From positions 1,860,001 to 1,924,000 of the forward strand of contig NZ_JAGKSR010000001.1 of assembly GCF_017939615.1 (NCBI RefSeq): a DNA stretch of 64,000 nucleotides, in the 5' to 3' direction. The DNA is from Microbacterium sp. BLY. GTDB taxonomy: Bacteria; Actinomycetota; Actinomycetes; Actinomycetales; Microbacteriaceae. The translations under genes were made by a program, and so were the position numbers. The notes beneath the pieces are model-generated. The model had not been told where the DNA came from. It was given only the letters and a program-made list of their open reading frames with translations, and searched no databases. Shown here piece after piece: positions 8,335-17,654 of the stretch. Every line of letters starts with the position of its first letter. The stretch's first letter is position 1.

Positions 8335-9717
8335 GTGACCACACGTACAGCGCAGCAGTCCACCAGCATCGCGCAGCAGTCCACCCGTCAGACGCCGAGT
8401 CAGGCCGCGGCCGCAGAACCGGATCAGGATCTGCGCACCTACGTCCTCGACACCTCGGTCCTGCTGAGCGATCCGCAGGCGCTCTTCCGCTTCGCGGAGC
8501 ACTCGGTCGTCCTCCCGGTGGTCGTCATCACCGAGCTCGAGGGCAAGCGGCACGACCCGGAGATCGGCTACTTCGCCCGGCAGGCGCTGCGGCACCTCGA
8601 CGACCTGCGCATCGAGCACGGTCGCCTGGACTTCCCGGTGGAGGTCGGCGAGGGGGGCACCCTTCGCGTCGAGCTCGGCAACACCGACCTCTCCGTCCTG
8701 CCCGCGGGAATCCGCCTCAGCGACAACGACAGCCGCATCCTCTCGGTGGCGATGCACCTGGCGCAGGACGGCCAGGACGTGACCATCGTGTCGAAGGACC
8801 TCCCGATGCGGGTGAAGGCCGCGTCGCTCGGGCTGCGCGCGGAGGAGTACCTCGCGGAGCAGGCCGTCGACTCGGGCTGGACCGGGATCGCGACGCTCGA
8901 TCTCTCCGGTGACGACATCAGCGACCTCTACGAGAGCGAGGTCGGACTCAGTGAGGACGTGCACGGCCTTCCGGTGAACACCGGACTCATCATCCACTCC
9001 GAGCGCGGCTCGGCGCTGGGCCGGGTCACCGGTGACGGGGAGTTCCGCCTGGTGCGGGGCGACCGCGACATCTTCGGCATGCACGGGCGCTCGGCGGAGC
9101 AGCGCATCGCCATCGATCTGCTCCTCGACCCCGAGGTGGGCATCGTGTCGCTGGGCGGCCGCGCGGGCACCGGCAAGTCGGCGCTGGCGCTGTGCGCGGG
9201 CCTGGAAGCCGTGCTGGAGCGGCAGCAGCAGAAGAAGATCATCGTCTTCCGTCCCCTGTTCGCCGTCGGCGGGCAGGAGCTCGGATACCTGCCGGGTGAC
9301 CAGGGGGAGAAGATGAACCCCTGGGGGCAGGCGGTGTACGACACGCTCGGCTCGGTCGTGTCGGGCAACGTCATCGACGAGGTCGTGGAACGCGGGCTGC
9401 TGGAGGTCATGCCCCTCACCCACATCCGCGGACGGTCCCTGCACGACGCGTTCGTGATCGTCGACGAGGCGCAGTCGCTGGAGCGCAACGTGCTGCTCAC
9501 CGTGCTCAGCCGCATGGGTCAGAACTCGCGCGTCATCCTCACCCACGACGTGGGGCAGCGCGACAACCTCCGTGTCGGACGGCACGACGGCATCGCGAGC
9601 GTCATCGAGACCCTCAAGGGTCACGACCTCTTCGGCCACGTCACCCTCACCCGCTCGGAGCGCTCCGCGATCGCCGCGCTCGTCACCGACCTCCTGGAGG
9701 GCGGCGAACTCAGCTGA
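8335..9717 (+). CDS. PIN-PhoH family protein (PhoH2-like RNase/helicase)
   Basis: The 460-aa protein has two domains. An N-terminal PIN nuclease domain (about 34-165) carries [21 protein letters not shown] and SKD acidic sites. A C-terminal PhoH ATPase domain (about 240-460) carries a P-loop in [12 protein letters not shown] (about 274-285) and Walker B VIVDEAQS. PhoH2 proteins of mycobacteria are sequence-specific RNA helicases/RNases. The GTG at 8335 is used because gggag lies 7 nt upstream. The first 32 residues are a Gln/Thr-rich tail. Confidence 0.92.
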   Translation: MTTRTAQQSTSIAQQSTRQTPSQAAAAEPDQDLRTYVLDTSVLLSDPQALFRFAEHSVVLPVVVITELEGKRHDPEIGYFARQALRHLDDLRIEHGRLDFPVEVGEGGTLRVELGNTDLSVLPAGIRLSDNDSRILSVAMHLAQDGQDVTIVSKDLPMRVKAASLGLRAEEYLAEQAVDSGWTGIATLDLSGDDISDLYESEVGLSEDVHGLPVNTGLIIHSERGSALGRVTGDGEFRLVRGDRDIFGMHGRSAEQRIAIDLLLDPEVGIVSLGGRAGTGKSALALCAGLEAVLERQQQKKIIVFRPLFAVGGQELGYLPGDQGEKMNPWGQAVYDTLGSVVSGNVIDEVVERGLLEVMPLTHIRGRSLHDAFVIVDEAQSLERNVLLTVLSRMGQNSRVILTHDVGQRDNLRVGRHDGIASVIETLKGHDLFGHVTLTRSERSAIAALVTDLLEGGELS

Positions 9718-9870
9718 CCCGAGCCGACGGGCGGGCCCGCCCGCACGACGGGCCCGCCCTCGCCCGCCCGCCCGCCCGCCCTCGTCCTGCCCGCCCGAAC
9801 GACGGGCCCGCCCGCCCCGGTTCCGGTCGCACGACCTGCCCCCATTCGCGAGCCTCGTGGGCCTATCCGA

Positions 9871-9908
9871 TCGTGCATCCGTGACGGGCTCGTGCACTCG
9901 TGGGCCCG
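9871..9908. repeat. Two adjacent 19-nt TCGTGC repeat units
   Basis: TCGTGC occurs at 9871 and again at 9890, exactly 19 nt apart. It belongs to the degenerate repeat family around the DUF559 gene. Confidence 0.55.
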
Positions 9909-10029
9909 CCGCCACTTCTGACGAGTCGGTGGATGCACAGTCCCGTCGGCAGCACGATCCGACAAACGGCCGCGCGGTCACGCGGATGCACGATCCGATG
10001 ACGACAGTGGGTCCACCGGAGGGATTCAG

Positions 10030-10067
10030 TCGTGCAGGCGTATTCGGCTCGTGCGTCCGTCCGAGTG
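10030..10067. repeat. Two adjacent 19-nt TCGTGC repeat units
   Basis: TCGTGC occurs at 10030 and 10049, again 19 nt apart, with diverged sequence between them. Confidence 0.55.
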
Positions 10068-10137
10068 GTGTGCGGTGACGTCGGTAGCGGCACCTGCACG
10101 ATCCTGCACCGACAGCCGGCCGTTGGGGGTGGATGAG

Positions 10138-10232
10138 TCGTGCGGGCGGAACCGCGTCGTGCGGACGGAAGGAGGTCGTGCGGACGGAACCGGGGCGTGC
10201 GGGCGGAACCGGGTCGTGCGAACGGAACGAGG
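10138..10232. repeat. Tandem array of five 19-bp repeats
   Basis: Units start at 10138, 10157, 10176, 10195 and 10214. Consensus is TCGTGCGGACGGAACCGGG with 1-4 differences per unit. No spacers are present, so this is a tandem repeat rather than a CRISPR. It ends 20 bp before the stop of the DUF559 gene, which is encoded on the other strand. Confidence 0.85.
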
Positions 10233-10252
10233 ACCTGCAGAGGCTGCCGCCG

Positions 10253-11089
10253 TCAGAGGCGGTCGCGGGCTCGACGCAGGGCTCCTTCGATCGCGGCCTG
10301 GACCGCGGGCCAGTCGTGCACGACCTGCGCGTAGTCGAAGCGCAGAGTCTCATACCCGAGTCGCGATGCTGCGGCGTCGCGGGCGAGATCCCGGTGACGC
10401 ATCGCGGGGGCGCCGTGGTGCTCCCGGCCGTCGACCTCGATGATGAGACGGCCGTCGACCACGAAGTCGACGCGGCCGACACCGGGGATCGCGAGTTGCG
10501 TCGTGAGGTGGACGCCGAGGAGATGGAGACGGAGTCGGAGAAGGGATTCCAGTCCGCTGTCCGCGTCCGGACGAGCGAAGTCCACGAGCCAACGGGCGGA
10601 CCGCGGCAGCGCGGCGCGGATCCGGTCGCGCGCCGCCCGCCCGATCAGTCCGAGCCGCCAGGCCGACTCGAACGAGACGAAGAACGACTCGTCGCCCTCG
10701 CAGGTGTGCAGATGCTGGAGCGCGTCCTCGACCTCCACGATGCCGAACCGGGTGCGTCCCTCGAAATGGTGCCGGACGCAACGGCACCCGAGGTGCGGGT
10801 GCGCGCGGCCGTTGCGACCGAGCCACACGTGCGGCGCGTCGCTTTCCGACAGCACCCAGACGCCATGGGTGCGCAGTGCGCTTCCGCAGGTGAGGGCGCC
10901 ACCATGTGCGGCCGCGGTGACGACGTCGGCGTCGGTGCCGTGAGTGGCGAAGACGCCGGCGCGGACGCGGAGGATGCGACCGGCGTTCACCGAGCGGGAC
11001 AACGCCGACCGGGAGATACCCAACGCGCCGAGCTGGCGGCCGCGGGCGATGCCTCCGAGACGGTGAAGGGTCGAGACGGGATCGAGCAT
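10253..11089 (-). CDS. AbiEi-type N-domain plus DUF559 (Vsr-like) protein
   Basis: The 278-aa protein begins with a winged-helix/AbiEi antitoxin-like region (about 1-60, LHRLGGIARGRQLGALGISRSALSRSV in part). It ends in a DUF559 domain (about 195-275) with GRVDFVVDGRLIIEVDGREHHG. The D...ExD arrangement there matches very-short-patch-repair-like PD-(D/E)XK nucleases. Such proteins are abundant orphans in Microbacteriaceae with no proven role. CAGAAT lies 6 nt before the ATG at 11089. The gene is bordered on both sides by 19-nt TCGTGC repeats. Confidence 0.8.
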   Translation of the reverse strand: MLDPVSTLHRLGGIARGRQLGALGISRSALSRSVNAGRILRVRAGVFATHGTDADVVTAAAHGGALTCGSALRTHGVWVLSESDAPHVWLGRNGRAHPHLGCRCVRHHFEGRTRFGIVEVEDALQHLHTCEGDESFFVSFESAWRLGLIGRAARDRIRAALPRSARWLVDFARPDADSGLESLLRLRLHLLGVHLTTQLAIPGVGRVDFVVDGRLIIEVDGREHHGAPAMRHRDLARDAAASRLGYETLRFDYAQVVHDWPAVQAAIEGALRRARDRL

Positions 11090-11095
11090 CCGCCG

Positions 11096-11101
11096 ATTCT
11101 G
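11096..11101 (-). promoter_or_regulatory. -10 element CAGAAT, likely leaderless promoter of the DUF559 gene
   Basis: On the minus strand CAGAAT is followed by 6 nt (cggcgg) and the ATG at 11089. Confidence 0.45.
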
Positions 11102-11227
11102 CGTCTTCCCGCGCCGCCACGGGACGCGCGGGGAGCTTTGGGGACGAGCCGGGGAGTCCGAGGATTCGTGGAGGAGGGGTCACGTGCACGATCCGGAGCC
11201 GCGGGTAGTCATGATCCGGGGAAACCG

Positions 11228-11265
11228 TCGTGCGGACGGAGCGCGGTCGTGCATCCGAGACACGA
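11228..11265. repeat. 19-nt TCGTGC repeat units on the far side of the DUF559 gene
   Basis: One good unit (11228-11246) closely matches the tandem array at 10138. A diverged second unit begins at 11247, exactly 19 nt later. An inverted GCACGATCC copy lies nearby at about 11185. Confidence 0.6.
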
Positions 11266-11356
11266 ACGAGGGCGGACGGGGACGGGATCCGGGTCGACGG
11301 GGACCGCGGCGGGGCCGGGAAGGTGAGCCGGGAGGACGGGACAGAAAGGGGGCGGA

Positions 11357-11402
11357 GACGACGGATGCCGCGAGGACCGTGGTCCTCGCGGCATCCGTCG
11401 TC
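11357..11402 (-). terminator. Terminator of the xseA-xseB-DUF4245-carbonic anhydrase-fumC unit
   Basis: A 22-bp perfect stem (11357-11378 with 11381-11402) lies 10 bp past the fumC stop codon. It is the only strong hairpin downstream of this gene run. Confidence 0.8.
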
Positions 11403-11411
11403 GAGCGCGGG

Positions 11412-12806
11412 TCAGCCCGGGTGGGTCATCGACAGCAGGTCGAGCTTCTCGTCCAGCTGCTCCAGCGTGAGCTCGCCGCGCTCGACGTAGCCGAGATCGA
11501 TCACGGCGTCGCGCACCGTGATGCCGTTGGCGACCGAGTGCTTCGCGATCTTCGCTGCGGCCTCGTAGCCGATGAGCTTGTTCAGCGGGGTCACGATCGA
11601 CGGGCTCATGCCGGCGAAGGCGGCGGCGCGGTCGAGGTTCGCCTGCAGGCCGTCGATCGTCTTGTCGGCGAGCACCCGCGAGGCGTTCGACAGCAGACGG
11701 ATCGACTCGAGCAGCGCGGTGCCCATGACCGGGATGGCGACGTTCAGCTCGAACGAACCGGAGGCCCCGGCCCAGGCGACGGTGGCGTCGTTGCCGATCA
11801 CCCGCGCGCACACCATGAGCACGGCCTCGGGCACGACGGGGTTGACCTTGCCCGGCATGATCGAGGAACCCGGCTGCAGGTCCGGGATGTGCAGTTCGCC
11901 GAGACCGGTGTTGGGACCGGAGCCCATCCAGCGCAGGTCGTTGTTGATCTTCGTGAGCGATACCGCGATGGTGCGGAGCGCACCGGATGCCTCGACGAGG
12001 CCGTCGCGGTTCGCCTGCGCCTCGAAGTGGTCCTTCGCCTCGGTGATCGGCAGCTCGGTCTCGGCCGCGAGCAGCTCGATGACCTTCTGCGGGAAGCCCA
12101 GCGGCGTGTTGATGCCGGTGCCGACCGCCGTGCCACCGAGGGGCACCTCGGCCACACGGGGGAGCGCCGACTGCACGCGCTCGATACCGAGGCGGATCTG
12201 ACGGGCGTAGCCGCCGAACTCCTGGCCGAGCGTGACGGGGGTCGCGTCCATGAGGTGCGTGCGGCCCGACTTGACCGCGTCCTTCCAGAGCTCCGCCTTG
12301 GCCTCGAGCGCGACGGCGAGGTGGTCGAGCGCCGGGATCAGGGTGTCGATGAGCGCCTGGGTGACCGCGATGTGCACCGAGGTCGGGAACACGTCGTTCG
12401 ACGACTGCGACGCGTTCACGTGGTCGTTGGGGTGCACCGTCGAGCCGAGGATGCGGCTCGCGAGCGTCGCCAGGACCTCGTTCATGTTCATGTTTGACGA
12501 GGTGCCGGAGCCGGTCTGGTAGGTGTCGACCGGGAACTCGCCGTCGTGACCGCCGGCGGCGACCTGGTCGGCGGCCTGCGCGATCGCGTCGGCGATGGCT
12601 CCGTCGAGCGTGCCGAGCTCCTTGTTGGCCAGGGCGGCGGCCTTCTTGATGCGCGCGAGCGCGGCGATCTGCGTGGACTCCAGGCCCTTGCCGGAGATCG
12701 GGAAGTTCTCCACGGCTCGCTGCGTCTGCGCTCCGTAGAGCGCGTTCACGGGCACTCGCACCTCACCCATGGTGTCGTGTTCGATGCGGTACTCGGTGTC
12801 GGTCAT
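11412..12806 (-). CDS. fumC: Class II fumarate hydratase
   Basis: The 464-aa cytoplasmic TCA-cycle enzyme interconverts fumarate and malate. It carries [17 protein letters not shown] (about 97-113), [18 protein letters not shown] (about 124-141), the TxxD-type block [17 protein letters not shown] (catalytic His), and the class signature [12 protein letters not shown] (about 319-330). Length matches the fumarase/aspartase family, and the fumarase-type substrate residues favour fumarase over aspartase. AAGGAGG lies 8 nt before the ATG. The ATG overlaps the TGA of the upstream carbonic anhydrase gene. Confidence 0.94.
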   Translation of the reverse strand: MTDTEYRIEHDTMGEVRVPVNALYGAQTQRAVENFPISGKGLESTQIAALARIKKAAALANKELGTLDGAIADAIAQAADQVAAGGHDGEFPVDTYQTGSGTSSNMNMNEVLATLASRILGSTVHPNDHVNASQSSNDVFPTSVHIAVTQALIDTLIPALDHLAVALEAKAELWKDAVKSGRTHLMDATPVTLGQEFGGYARQIRLGIERVQSALPRVAEVPLGGTAVGTGINTPLGFPQKVIELLAAETELPITEAKDHFEAQANRDGLVEASGALRTIAVSLTKINNDLRWMGSGPNTGLGELHIPDLQPGSSIMPGKVNPVVPEAVLMVCARVIGNDATVAWAGASGSFELNVAIPVMGTALLESIRLLSNASRVLADKTIDGLQANLDRAAAFAGMSPSIVTPLNKLIGYEAAAKIAKHSVANGITVRDAVIDLGYVERGELTLEQLDEKLDLLSMTHPG

Positions 12807-13477
12807 TCCGAACCCTCCTTGGTTGCGGGGTCGATCCCCTCGGCCTCGATGCCGACCGTGACGACGGGCACTGCCTCGCCCTCGGCCAGACGGTAGTTCG
12901 CGCCGACGATGCCCAGACGGCCCTCGGCGACGGCGTTGCTGATGATCTCGGAGGACTGCAGCAGGTCGTTGACCGTGTTGCGCAGGTGCTCGCGTCCGAC
13001 GAGATCGGCGTCGATGTCGGCGACCGTTCCGCCGCCGCTCTCGGCGAGGACCTTGCGGGCGGCGGGGACGATCGGCGCGATCAGCTTCCAGATGTGCGGG
13101 GGCAGCGGCTCCGCGTCGATCGCGGTGCCGTCGATGGCGGCACGCACCGCCCCGCACGAGTCGTGCGCGAGGACCACGATGAGCGGCACCTCGAGAACGG
13201 CGACCGCGTACTCGAGACTCGCCACGATCGACTCGCCGATCACCTGACCGGCGTTGCGCACGACGAAGAGGTCGCCGAGACCGAGGTCGAAGATGATCTC
13301 GGCGGCGAGACGGGAGTCGGAGCAGCCGAACAGCGTCGCGACCGGGTGCTGCGCCGCGGTCAGGTCCTTGCGGCGGTCGACGTTCTGGTTCGGGTGCTGC
13401 GGCTCGTCGCGCACGAAACGGCGGTTGCCGTCCTGCATCTGCTTCCAGGCGGCGGCGGGGGTCAGCGGGTGGGTCAT
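12803..13477 (-). CDS. Beta-class carbonic anhydrase
   Basis: This 224-aa zinc enzyme hydrates CO2. Zinc ligands are visible as C52 and D54-R56 in FGCSDSRL and as H105 and C108 in [13 protein letters not shown], the type I beta-CA pattern. The gene sits between DUF4245 and fumC with ATGA overlaps at both ends. This suggests stoichiometric co-translation with fumarase, perhaps to supply bicarbonate for anaplerosis (inference). Confidence 0.93.
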   Translation of the reverse strand: MTHPLTPAAAWKQMQDGNRRFVRDEPQHPNQNVDRRKDLTAAQHPVATLFGCSDSRLAAEIIFDLGLGDLFVVRNAGQVIGESIVASLEYAVAVLEVPLIVVLAHDSCGAVRAAIDGTAIDAEPLPPHIWKLIAPIVPAARKVLAESGGGTVADIDADLVGREHLRNTVNDLLQSSEIISNAVAEGRLGIVGANYRLAEGEAVPVVTVGIEAEGIDPATKEGSE

Positions 13478-14118
13478 CGGGTCTCCGAGATGGTGCGGAT
13501 CTGGGGGATGAGCGACTCGGCGAGCTCCGCGGTGGAGTCCGCCGAGCGAGAGCCATAGAGGAGCACGTAGTCGTCGCCGGCCTGCGTGCCGAGGGCGTAG
13601 GTGATGTTCGCCTCGGCGCCGGCCGAGCCCGGCTGGTAGACGTCCCAGTCGAGGCCGCCGATGCGCACGGTGTCGGTGGGCGCGGCGCCGTTGAGACGCT
13701 GCGGGGCCCACGAGGCGTCGGCGTCGAAGGCCTGGGCGAGCTTGATGAAGCCGCGCTCGTCCTGTGCGGCGGGCGCGAGCGTGACGTCCCAGACCACCGT
13801 CGCGCCGCTCTGGAGCTCCGCCGCGTTGACCCGCCAGAACTCGTCGGCGTCCGGCACGATCGCCGGGCTGCCCATCGACGACTCGACGTCCGCGGCGATG
13901 GCGGCCACGTCGATCGGCTTCGCGGCGACCGGCTCACCCCGGGGGACGAGCGCGATGATGACGACGACGACCGCCAGGGTCACGAGGAGGGCGGCGACGA
14001 GATTGCGGACCGTCTGGCTCGAGCGGTAGGCCTTGCTCGACGCGGCCTTGCGCGACGCGGTCTCCTCCGGGGTCTCCGGACGACCGAGGTCGGCGTTGAT
14101 CGCGGGACCCTTGCTCAT
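13474..14118 (-). CDS. DUF4245 domain membrane protein
   Basis: The 214-aa actinobacterial protein has a cytoplasmic N-terminus of about 45 residues and one helix at about 45-65 ([21 protein letters not shown]). The extracytoplasmic domain contains the motif [20 protein letters not shown] and ends in [13 protein letters not shown]. The family often lies beside xseA/xseB and its function is unknown. ATGA overlaps join it to xseB upstream and to the carbonic anhydrase gene downstream. Confidence 0.8.
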   Translation of the reverse strand: MSKGPAINADLGRPETPEETASRKAASSKAYRSSQTVRNLVAALLVTLAVVVVIIALVPRGEPVAAKPIDVAAIAADVESSMGSPAIVPDADEFWRVNAAELQSGATVVWDVTLAPAAQDERGFIKLAQAFDADASWAPQRLNGAAPTDTVRIGGLDWDVYQPGSAGAEANITYALGTQAGDDYVLLYGSRSADSTAELAESLIPQIRTISETR

Positions 14119-14345
14119 GACGTCTCGCCTGCGCTCTCGTCGGTCGAGGCCGCGCGGGCGGCGTCCAGACGACGCTTGGCGCCCAGCAGCCATTCTTCGC
14201 AGCGGGCGGCCAGAGCCTCGCCCCGCTCCCAGAGTGCCAGCGAGTGCTCGAGGGTCGGTGCCCCCTGCTCGAGCTCGGCGACGACCCGCACGAGCTCGTC
14301 GCGGGCCGCCTCGAACGACAGCGTGTCCACGGGGGTGTCGTTCAC
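14115..14345 (-). CDS. xseB: Exodeoxyribonuclease VII small subunit
   Basis: About 76 aa. The typical XseB pattern is present: [20 protein letters not shown], then [22 protein letters not shown]. It binds XseA to form the single-strand-specific exonuclease VII. Two GTG starts are possible, at 14354 and 14345. The second is chosen because GGAGGA lies 9 nt upstream of it but abuts the first. The stop overlaps the DUF4245 ATG. Confidence 0.88.
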   Translation of the reverse strand: MNDTPVDTLSFEAARDELVRVVAELEQGAPTLEHSLALWERGEALAARCEEWLLGAKRRLDAARAASTDESAGETS

Positions 14346-14390
14346 GGCGCTCACTCCTCCATCCTACGTCGTGGCCTGGACGCCTCCGGC

Positions 14391-15674
14391 TCAGGCGCCT
14401 TCCGCGATCTCGCCTTCCGAGCGTGCGGCGAGCGACCCGCGGTCCACCGTGAGGGTGAGGGCGCTGCCGGCGGGGGCATCGGCGGCATCCCGGAGGATGA
14501 CGCCGCCCTCCAGGTGCGCGATCGCGTAGCCCCGGGCGAGGGTCGCAGCGGGGGAGAGCGCACGCAGCGAGGCGCGGAGCTCCCCGGTGCGTCGCCCCGC
14601 GTCGTCGAGCTGCCGGGCGACCGCGTCGCGACCGCGGGCGAGGAGCAGGAAGGTCTCCTGGGCGCGCGTGTCGATGATCGGATCGGGCGAGCGCAGCACG
14701 GGGCGTGACCGCAGCTGCTCCAGCTGCGCGATGTCGTGCGTCAGTCGCTGGGTGAGCCGGGTGGTGGCGCGGGAGCGGAGCTGCGCGATCAGAGCGCGCT
14801 GCTCGCCCACGTCGGGCACGACCCGCTTGGCCGCGTCGGTCGGCGTGGACGCGCGCAGATCGGCGACGTCGTCGAGCAGCGGGTGGTCGTTCTCATGACC
14901 GATGGCGCTGACCACTGGCGTGGACGCCGCCGCCACCGCGCGGACGAGGCGCTCGTCGCTGAAGCCGAGGAGCGTCTGCGGGTCGCCGCCGCCGCGCGCG
15001 ATGATGATGACGTCGACCTCGGGATCGGCGTCGAGGCGGGCGAGCGCGGCCAGGGTGTCGGGAACGCAGCGGTCGCCCTGCACCGCGGCGTACGCGGTTG
15101 TGAACCGCACTTGCGGCCAGCGCAGCTCGGCGTTGCGATGCACATCCTTCTCGGCGTCCGAGCGCTCGCCGGTGATGAGGCCGATGACGTGGGGGAGGAA
15201 CGGGAGCCGCTTCTTGCGGGACGCGTCGAAGAGGCCCTCCTGACGCAGCTGCACGCGCAGGCGCTCGAGCCGCTCCAGCTGATCGCCGAGGCCCACGTGC
15301 TTCATGGCGGAGACCGCGAAGCTGAAGTCGCCGGAGCGGACGAAGTAGTCGGCCTTGACGGCGGCGACGACGTGGTCGCCCACACCAAGGTCGGTCGGGA
15401 TGCGGCCGCGGACGCTCGACCAGACGCGGATGGAGATCTGCGCATCGGAGCGGGTGTCCTTCAGGCGCGCGAACACGTTGCCGGCACGGACGTTCCACGA
15501 CGTGATCTCGCCCTCGACCCAGACGGTGTTCCAGCGGGCGACGAAGTCGCGGATGGTGGCGTTCAGGCGCGCGACGGAGGTCGGCGCCTGGGCGGTGGAG
15601 TCGCGGGGAGCGACGGCATCCGCCGGCGGGGTCTCGCCCGGTCCCGTCGCCGCTTCGAAGACTGTCATCTGCAT
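14391..15674 (-). CDS. xseA: Exodeoxyribonuclease VII large subunit
   Basis: The 427-aa catalytic subunit has an N-terminal OB-fold DNA-binding domain (about 30-130, WNTVWVEGEITSWNVRAGNVF in part). The Exo VII core carries GLITGERSDAEKDV, IIIARGGGDPQTLLGFSDE and SAIGHENDHPLLDDVADLRA. It is slightly extended at the N-terminus by an Ala/Pro-rich segment. Two in-frame ATGs lie at 15674 and 15668; AGGA is 4 nt and 10 nt before them respectively, so the start is uncertain by two codons. It is divergent from ispH. Confidence 0.94.
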   Translation of the reverse strand: MQMTVFEAATGPGETPPADAVAPRDSTAQAPTSVARLNATIRDFVARWNTVWVEGEITSWNVRAGNVFARLKDTRSDAQISIRVWSSVRGRIPTDLGVGDHVVAAVKADYFVRSGDFSFAVSAMKHVGLGDQLERLERLRVQLRQEGLFDASRKKRLPFLPHVIGLITGERSDAEKDVHRNAELRWPQVRFTTAYAAVQGDRCVPDTLAALARLDADPEVDVIIIARGGGDPQTLLGFSDERLVRAVAAASTPVVSAIGHENDHPLLDDVADLRASTPTDAAKRVVPDVGEQRALIAQLRSRATTRLTQRLTHDIAQLEQLRSRPVLRSPDPIIDTRAQETFLLLARGRDAVARQLDDAGRRTGELRASLRALSPAATLARGYAIAHLEGGVILRDAADAPAGSALTLTVDRGSLAARSEGEIAEGA

Positions 15675-15719
15675 CCGTTCCTGCCGTGCGCTCACCGGCC
15701 CCGCCCAGCCGGACGACGG

Positions 15720-15725
15720 TAGAAT
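15720..15725 (+). promoter_or_regulatory. -10 element TAGAAT, leaderless promoter of ispH
   Basis: TAGAAT is followed by 6 nt (cgaggg) and the GTG at 15732. Confidence 0.6.
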
Positions 15726-15731
15726 CGAGGG

Positions 15732-16814
15732 GTGACTTCGACTGCCGTTCATCTTCCCGCTCCTCGCATCCCACGAGTGCGCGCCGCGGCCGGGCGGCTT
15801 CAGGATAACCCGGTGCCCGGACACAAGCGCGTCCTCCTCGCTGCCCCGCGCGGGTACTGTGCCGGCGTAGACCGAGCCGTGGTGGCTGTGGAGAAGGCGT
15901 TGGAGCGCTACGGTGCCCCGGTCTACGTGCGCAAGCAGATCGTGCACAACATCCACGTCGTGACCGAGCTCGAGGCGAAGGGCGCGATCTTCGTCGAGGA
16001 GGTCGACGAGGTGCCGGAGGGCGCGCACGTCGTCTTCAGCGCCCACGGCGTCTCCCCGGCTGTCGTGAACGCCGCATCGGACCGTGGTCTGCATGCCATC
16101 GATGCGACCTGCCCGCTCGTGACGAAGGTGCACCGCGAGGCCGTCCGCTTCGCGCGGGACGACTTCGAGATCCTGCTCATCGGCCACGACGGCCATGAGG
16201 AGGTCGAAGGCACCGCAGGCGAGGCCCCCGATCACGTCACCGTCGTGAACTCCCCGGAAGAGGCCGACACCGTGCAGGTGAAGGACCCGTCGAAGGTGGT
16301 GTGGCTGTCGCAGACGACGCTCTCCGTCGACGAGACCATGGAGACCGTGAACCGCCTCCGCACCCGGTTCCCCGACCTGCACAACCCGCCGTCGGACGAC
16401 ATCTGCTACGCCACGCAGAACCGCCAGGTCGCCATCAAGAAGGTCGCCCAGGGTGCCGATCTCGTGATCGTCGTCGGGTCGGCCAACTCATCCAACAGCG
16501 TCCGCCTCGTCGAGGTGGCTCTGGAGTACGGGGCGAAGGCCGCGTACCGGGTGGACTACGCCGAGGAGATCCGGCAGGAGTGGCTCGACGGGGTGGAGAC
16601 CGTGGGCGTCACCAGTGGCGCCTCGGTGCCCGAGGTCCTCGTGCGCGAGGTCCTCGACGCGATCGGCGACGCCGGTTACCGCGACGTCGAAGAGGTCAAG
16701 ACGGCGGAGGAGGACCTCATGTTCTCCCTGCCGAAGGAGCTCCGTCAGGACGCCACGGGTCAGCGCGACGCGCGCGCCCTCGGCGGTCGCGCCTCCGCAG
16801 GAGGAGGCGCGTAG
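15732..16814 (+). CDS. ispH: 4-hydroxy-3-methylbut-2-enyl diphosphate reductase
   Basis: The 360-aa last enzyme of the MEP isoprenoid pathway converts HMBPP to IPP and DMAPP with a [4Fe-4S] cluster. The three cluster cysteines are visible at C43 ([13 protein letters not shown]), C127 ([11 protein letters not shown]) and C225 ([11 protein letters not shown]). HNIHVV and SAHGVSP are the substrate-binding motifs. Both ends carry modest extensions: about 30 residues before [11 protein letters not shown] and an Ala/Gly-rich tail. The IclR gene follows after 2 nt. Confidence 0.95.
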   Translation: MTSTAVHLPAPRIPRVRAAAGRLQDNPVPGHKRVLLAAPRGYCAGVDRAVVAVEKALERYGAPVYVRKQIVHNIHVVTELEAKGAIFVEEVDEVPEGAHVVFSAHGVSPAVVNAASDRGLHAIDATCPLVTKVHREAVRFARDDFEILLIGHDGHEEVEGTAGEAPDHVTVVNSPEEADTVQVKDPSKVVWLSQTTLSVDETMETVNRLRTRFPDLHNPPSDDICYATQNRQVAIKKVAQGADLVIVVGSANSSNSVRLVEVALEYGAKAAYRVDYAEEIRQEWLDGVETVGVTSGASVPEVLVREVLDAIGDAGYRDVEEVKTAEEDLMFSLPKELRQDATGQRDARALGGRASAGGGA

Positions 16815-16816
16815 CG

Positions 16817-17608
16817 GTGAACGCCGCGGAGGCGGAGCCGACCCTCATCGGGTCCGTGCAACGCGCGCTCCGCCTCGTCGACATCGTCGCGAACTCCCCG
16901 CGGCCGCTTCCGGCGAAGATGCTCTCGTCGATCACGGGGCTCACCCCGGGGACGACGTACAACCTCGTGCGCACGCTCGTGCACGAGGGCTATCTGCGGG
17001 CCGAACCGGACGGCCTCGTGCTGGGAGAGCGGTTCCCGTCCTTCCAGCAGCAGATCGATTCGCGGGGAGTCTTCCTCGCGCGGGTGCGTGCGGCGCTGCG
17101 CGCGGTCACAGAGGACGTCGGGGCCACGGCCTACCTGTCCCGGTACGCCGACGGCGAGATGCACCTCGTGGACATCGTCGACGCGGTGCGCAACCCCCGC
17201 ATCGAGCTATGGGTGGGGCTGCAGGCGAGCGCGCATGCCACCGCGCTCGGCAAGCAGATCCTCGCGGCGCTCTCCGAGGAGGACCGCCTGGACTACCTCT
17301 CGCGCCACCGACTGGAGGAGCTCACCCCGCGCACCATCAGCGATCGGCGGACGCTCCTCACCCAGCTGGAACAGACGCCGGGGTGGGCGATCGACCGCGA
17401 GGAGTACTCGATCGGCGCCACCTGCGTCGCCGTGCCCGTCGTCGCCCCCGGCGTGACCGCCTCGCTGGCGATCTCGCTGCCCGCCGATCGTGCGGTCGTG
17501 AACCGGCGACTCGTGTCGAACCTCCAGCGCACGGCGCGTCGACTCTCCCTGCAGCTCGGAGCCGACGTGCTCGACGGCGAGGGACCCGATGCGGAGTTCA
17601 CCATCTGA
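16817..17608 (+). CDS. IclR family transcriptional regulator
   Basis: The 263-aa regulator has an N-terminal winged helix at about 8-70 (SVQRALRLVDIVANSPRPLPAK in part, then TTYNLVRTLVHEGYL). An IclR ligand domain follows at about 85-255, with HATALGKQILAALSEE and EEYSIGATCVAVPV. The GTG start lies 2 nt after the ispH stop and GGAGGAGG upstream gives a ribosome binding site. It is therefore in the ispH transcript and may regulate carbon or isoprenoid genes. The ligand is unknown. Confidence 0.88.
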   Translation: MNAAEAEPTLIGSVQRALRLVDIVANSPRPLPAKMLSSITGLTPGTTYNLVRTLVHEGYLRAEPDGLVLGERFPSFQQQIDSRGVFLARVRAALRAVTEDVGATAYLSRYADGEMHLVDIVDAVRNPRIELWVGLQASAHATALGKQILAALSEEDRLDYLSRHRLEELTPRTISDRRTLLTQLEQTPGWAIDREEYSIGATCVAVPVVAPGVTASLAISLPADRAVVNRRLVSNLQRTARRLSLQLGADVLDGEGPDAEFTI

Positions 17609-17642
17609 ATTCGAAGCCCTGGCGCGCGCATCCGGGCTTCCC

Positions 17643-17648
17643 TATGAT
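17643..17648 (+). promoter_or_regulatory. -10 element TATGAT before the candidate small RNA
   Basis: TATGAT matches TANNNT and would start transcription near 17655. There is no clear -35 element. A weak gaagccc/gggcttc hairpin (17613-17640), a possible terminator for the IclR gene, ends just before it. Confidence 0.4.
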
Positions 17649-17654
17649 CGAAGG

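Larger units (their letters stand above)
9718..10252. other. 535-bp gene-free, low-complexity and repeat-bearing interval
   Basis: No convincing gene is seen. The first 110 bp are almost pure G/C: the palindrome GGGCGGGCCCGCCC at 9729-9742 may terminate the PhoH gene, and a run of CCCG units follows. The rest holds 19-nt periodic repeats beginning TCGTGC (9871, 9890, 10030, 10049, then five in tandem from 10138), plus isolated inverted GCACGATCC copies (about 9949, 9988, 10095). Confidence 0.6.

Noticed and set aside
10138-10232. CRISPR-like array
   Set aside because: The 19-bp units abut each other with no spacers and no cas genes are nearby; it is a tandem repeat.
10133-11326. Plus-strand ORF over the repeats and the DUF559 gene
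   Set aside because: It is antisense to a recognisable domain protein, and its start codes through the tandem repeats.
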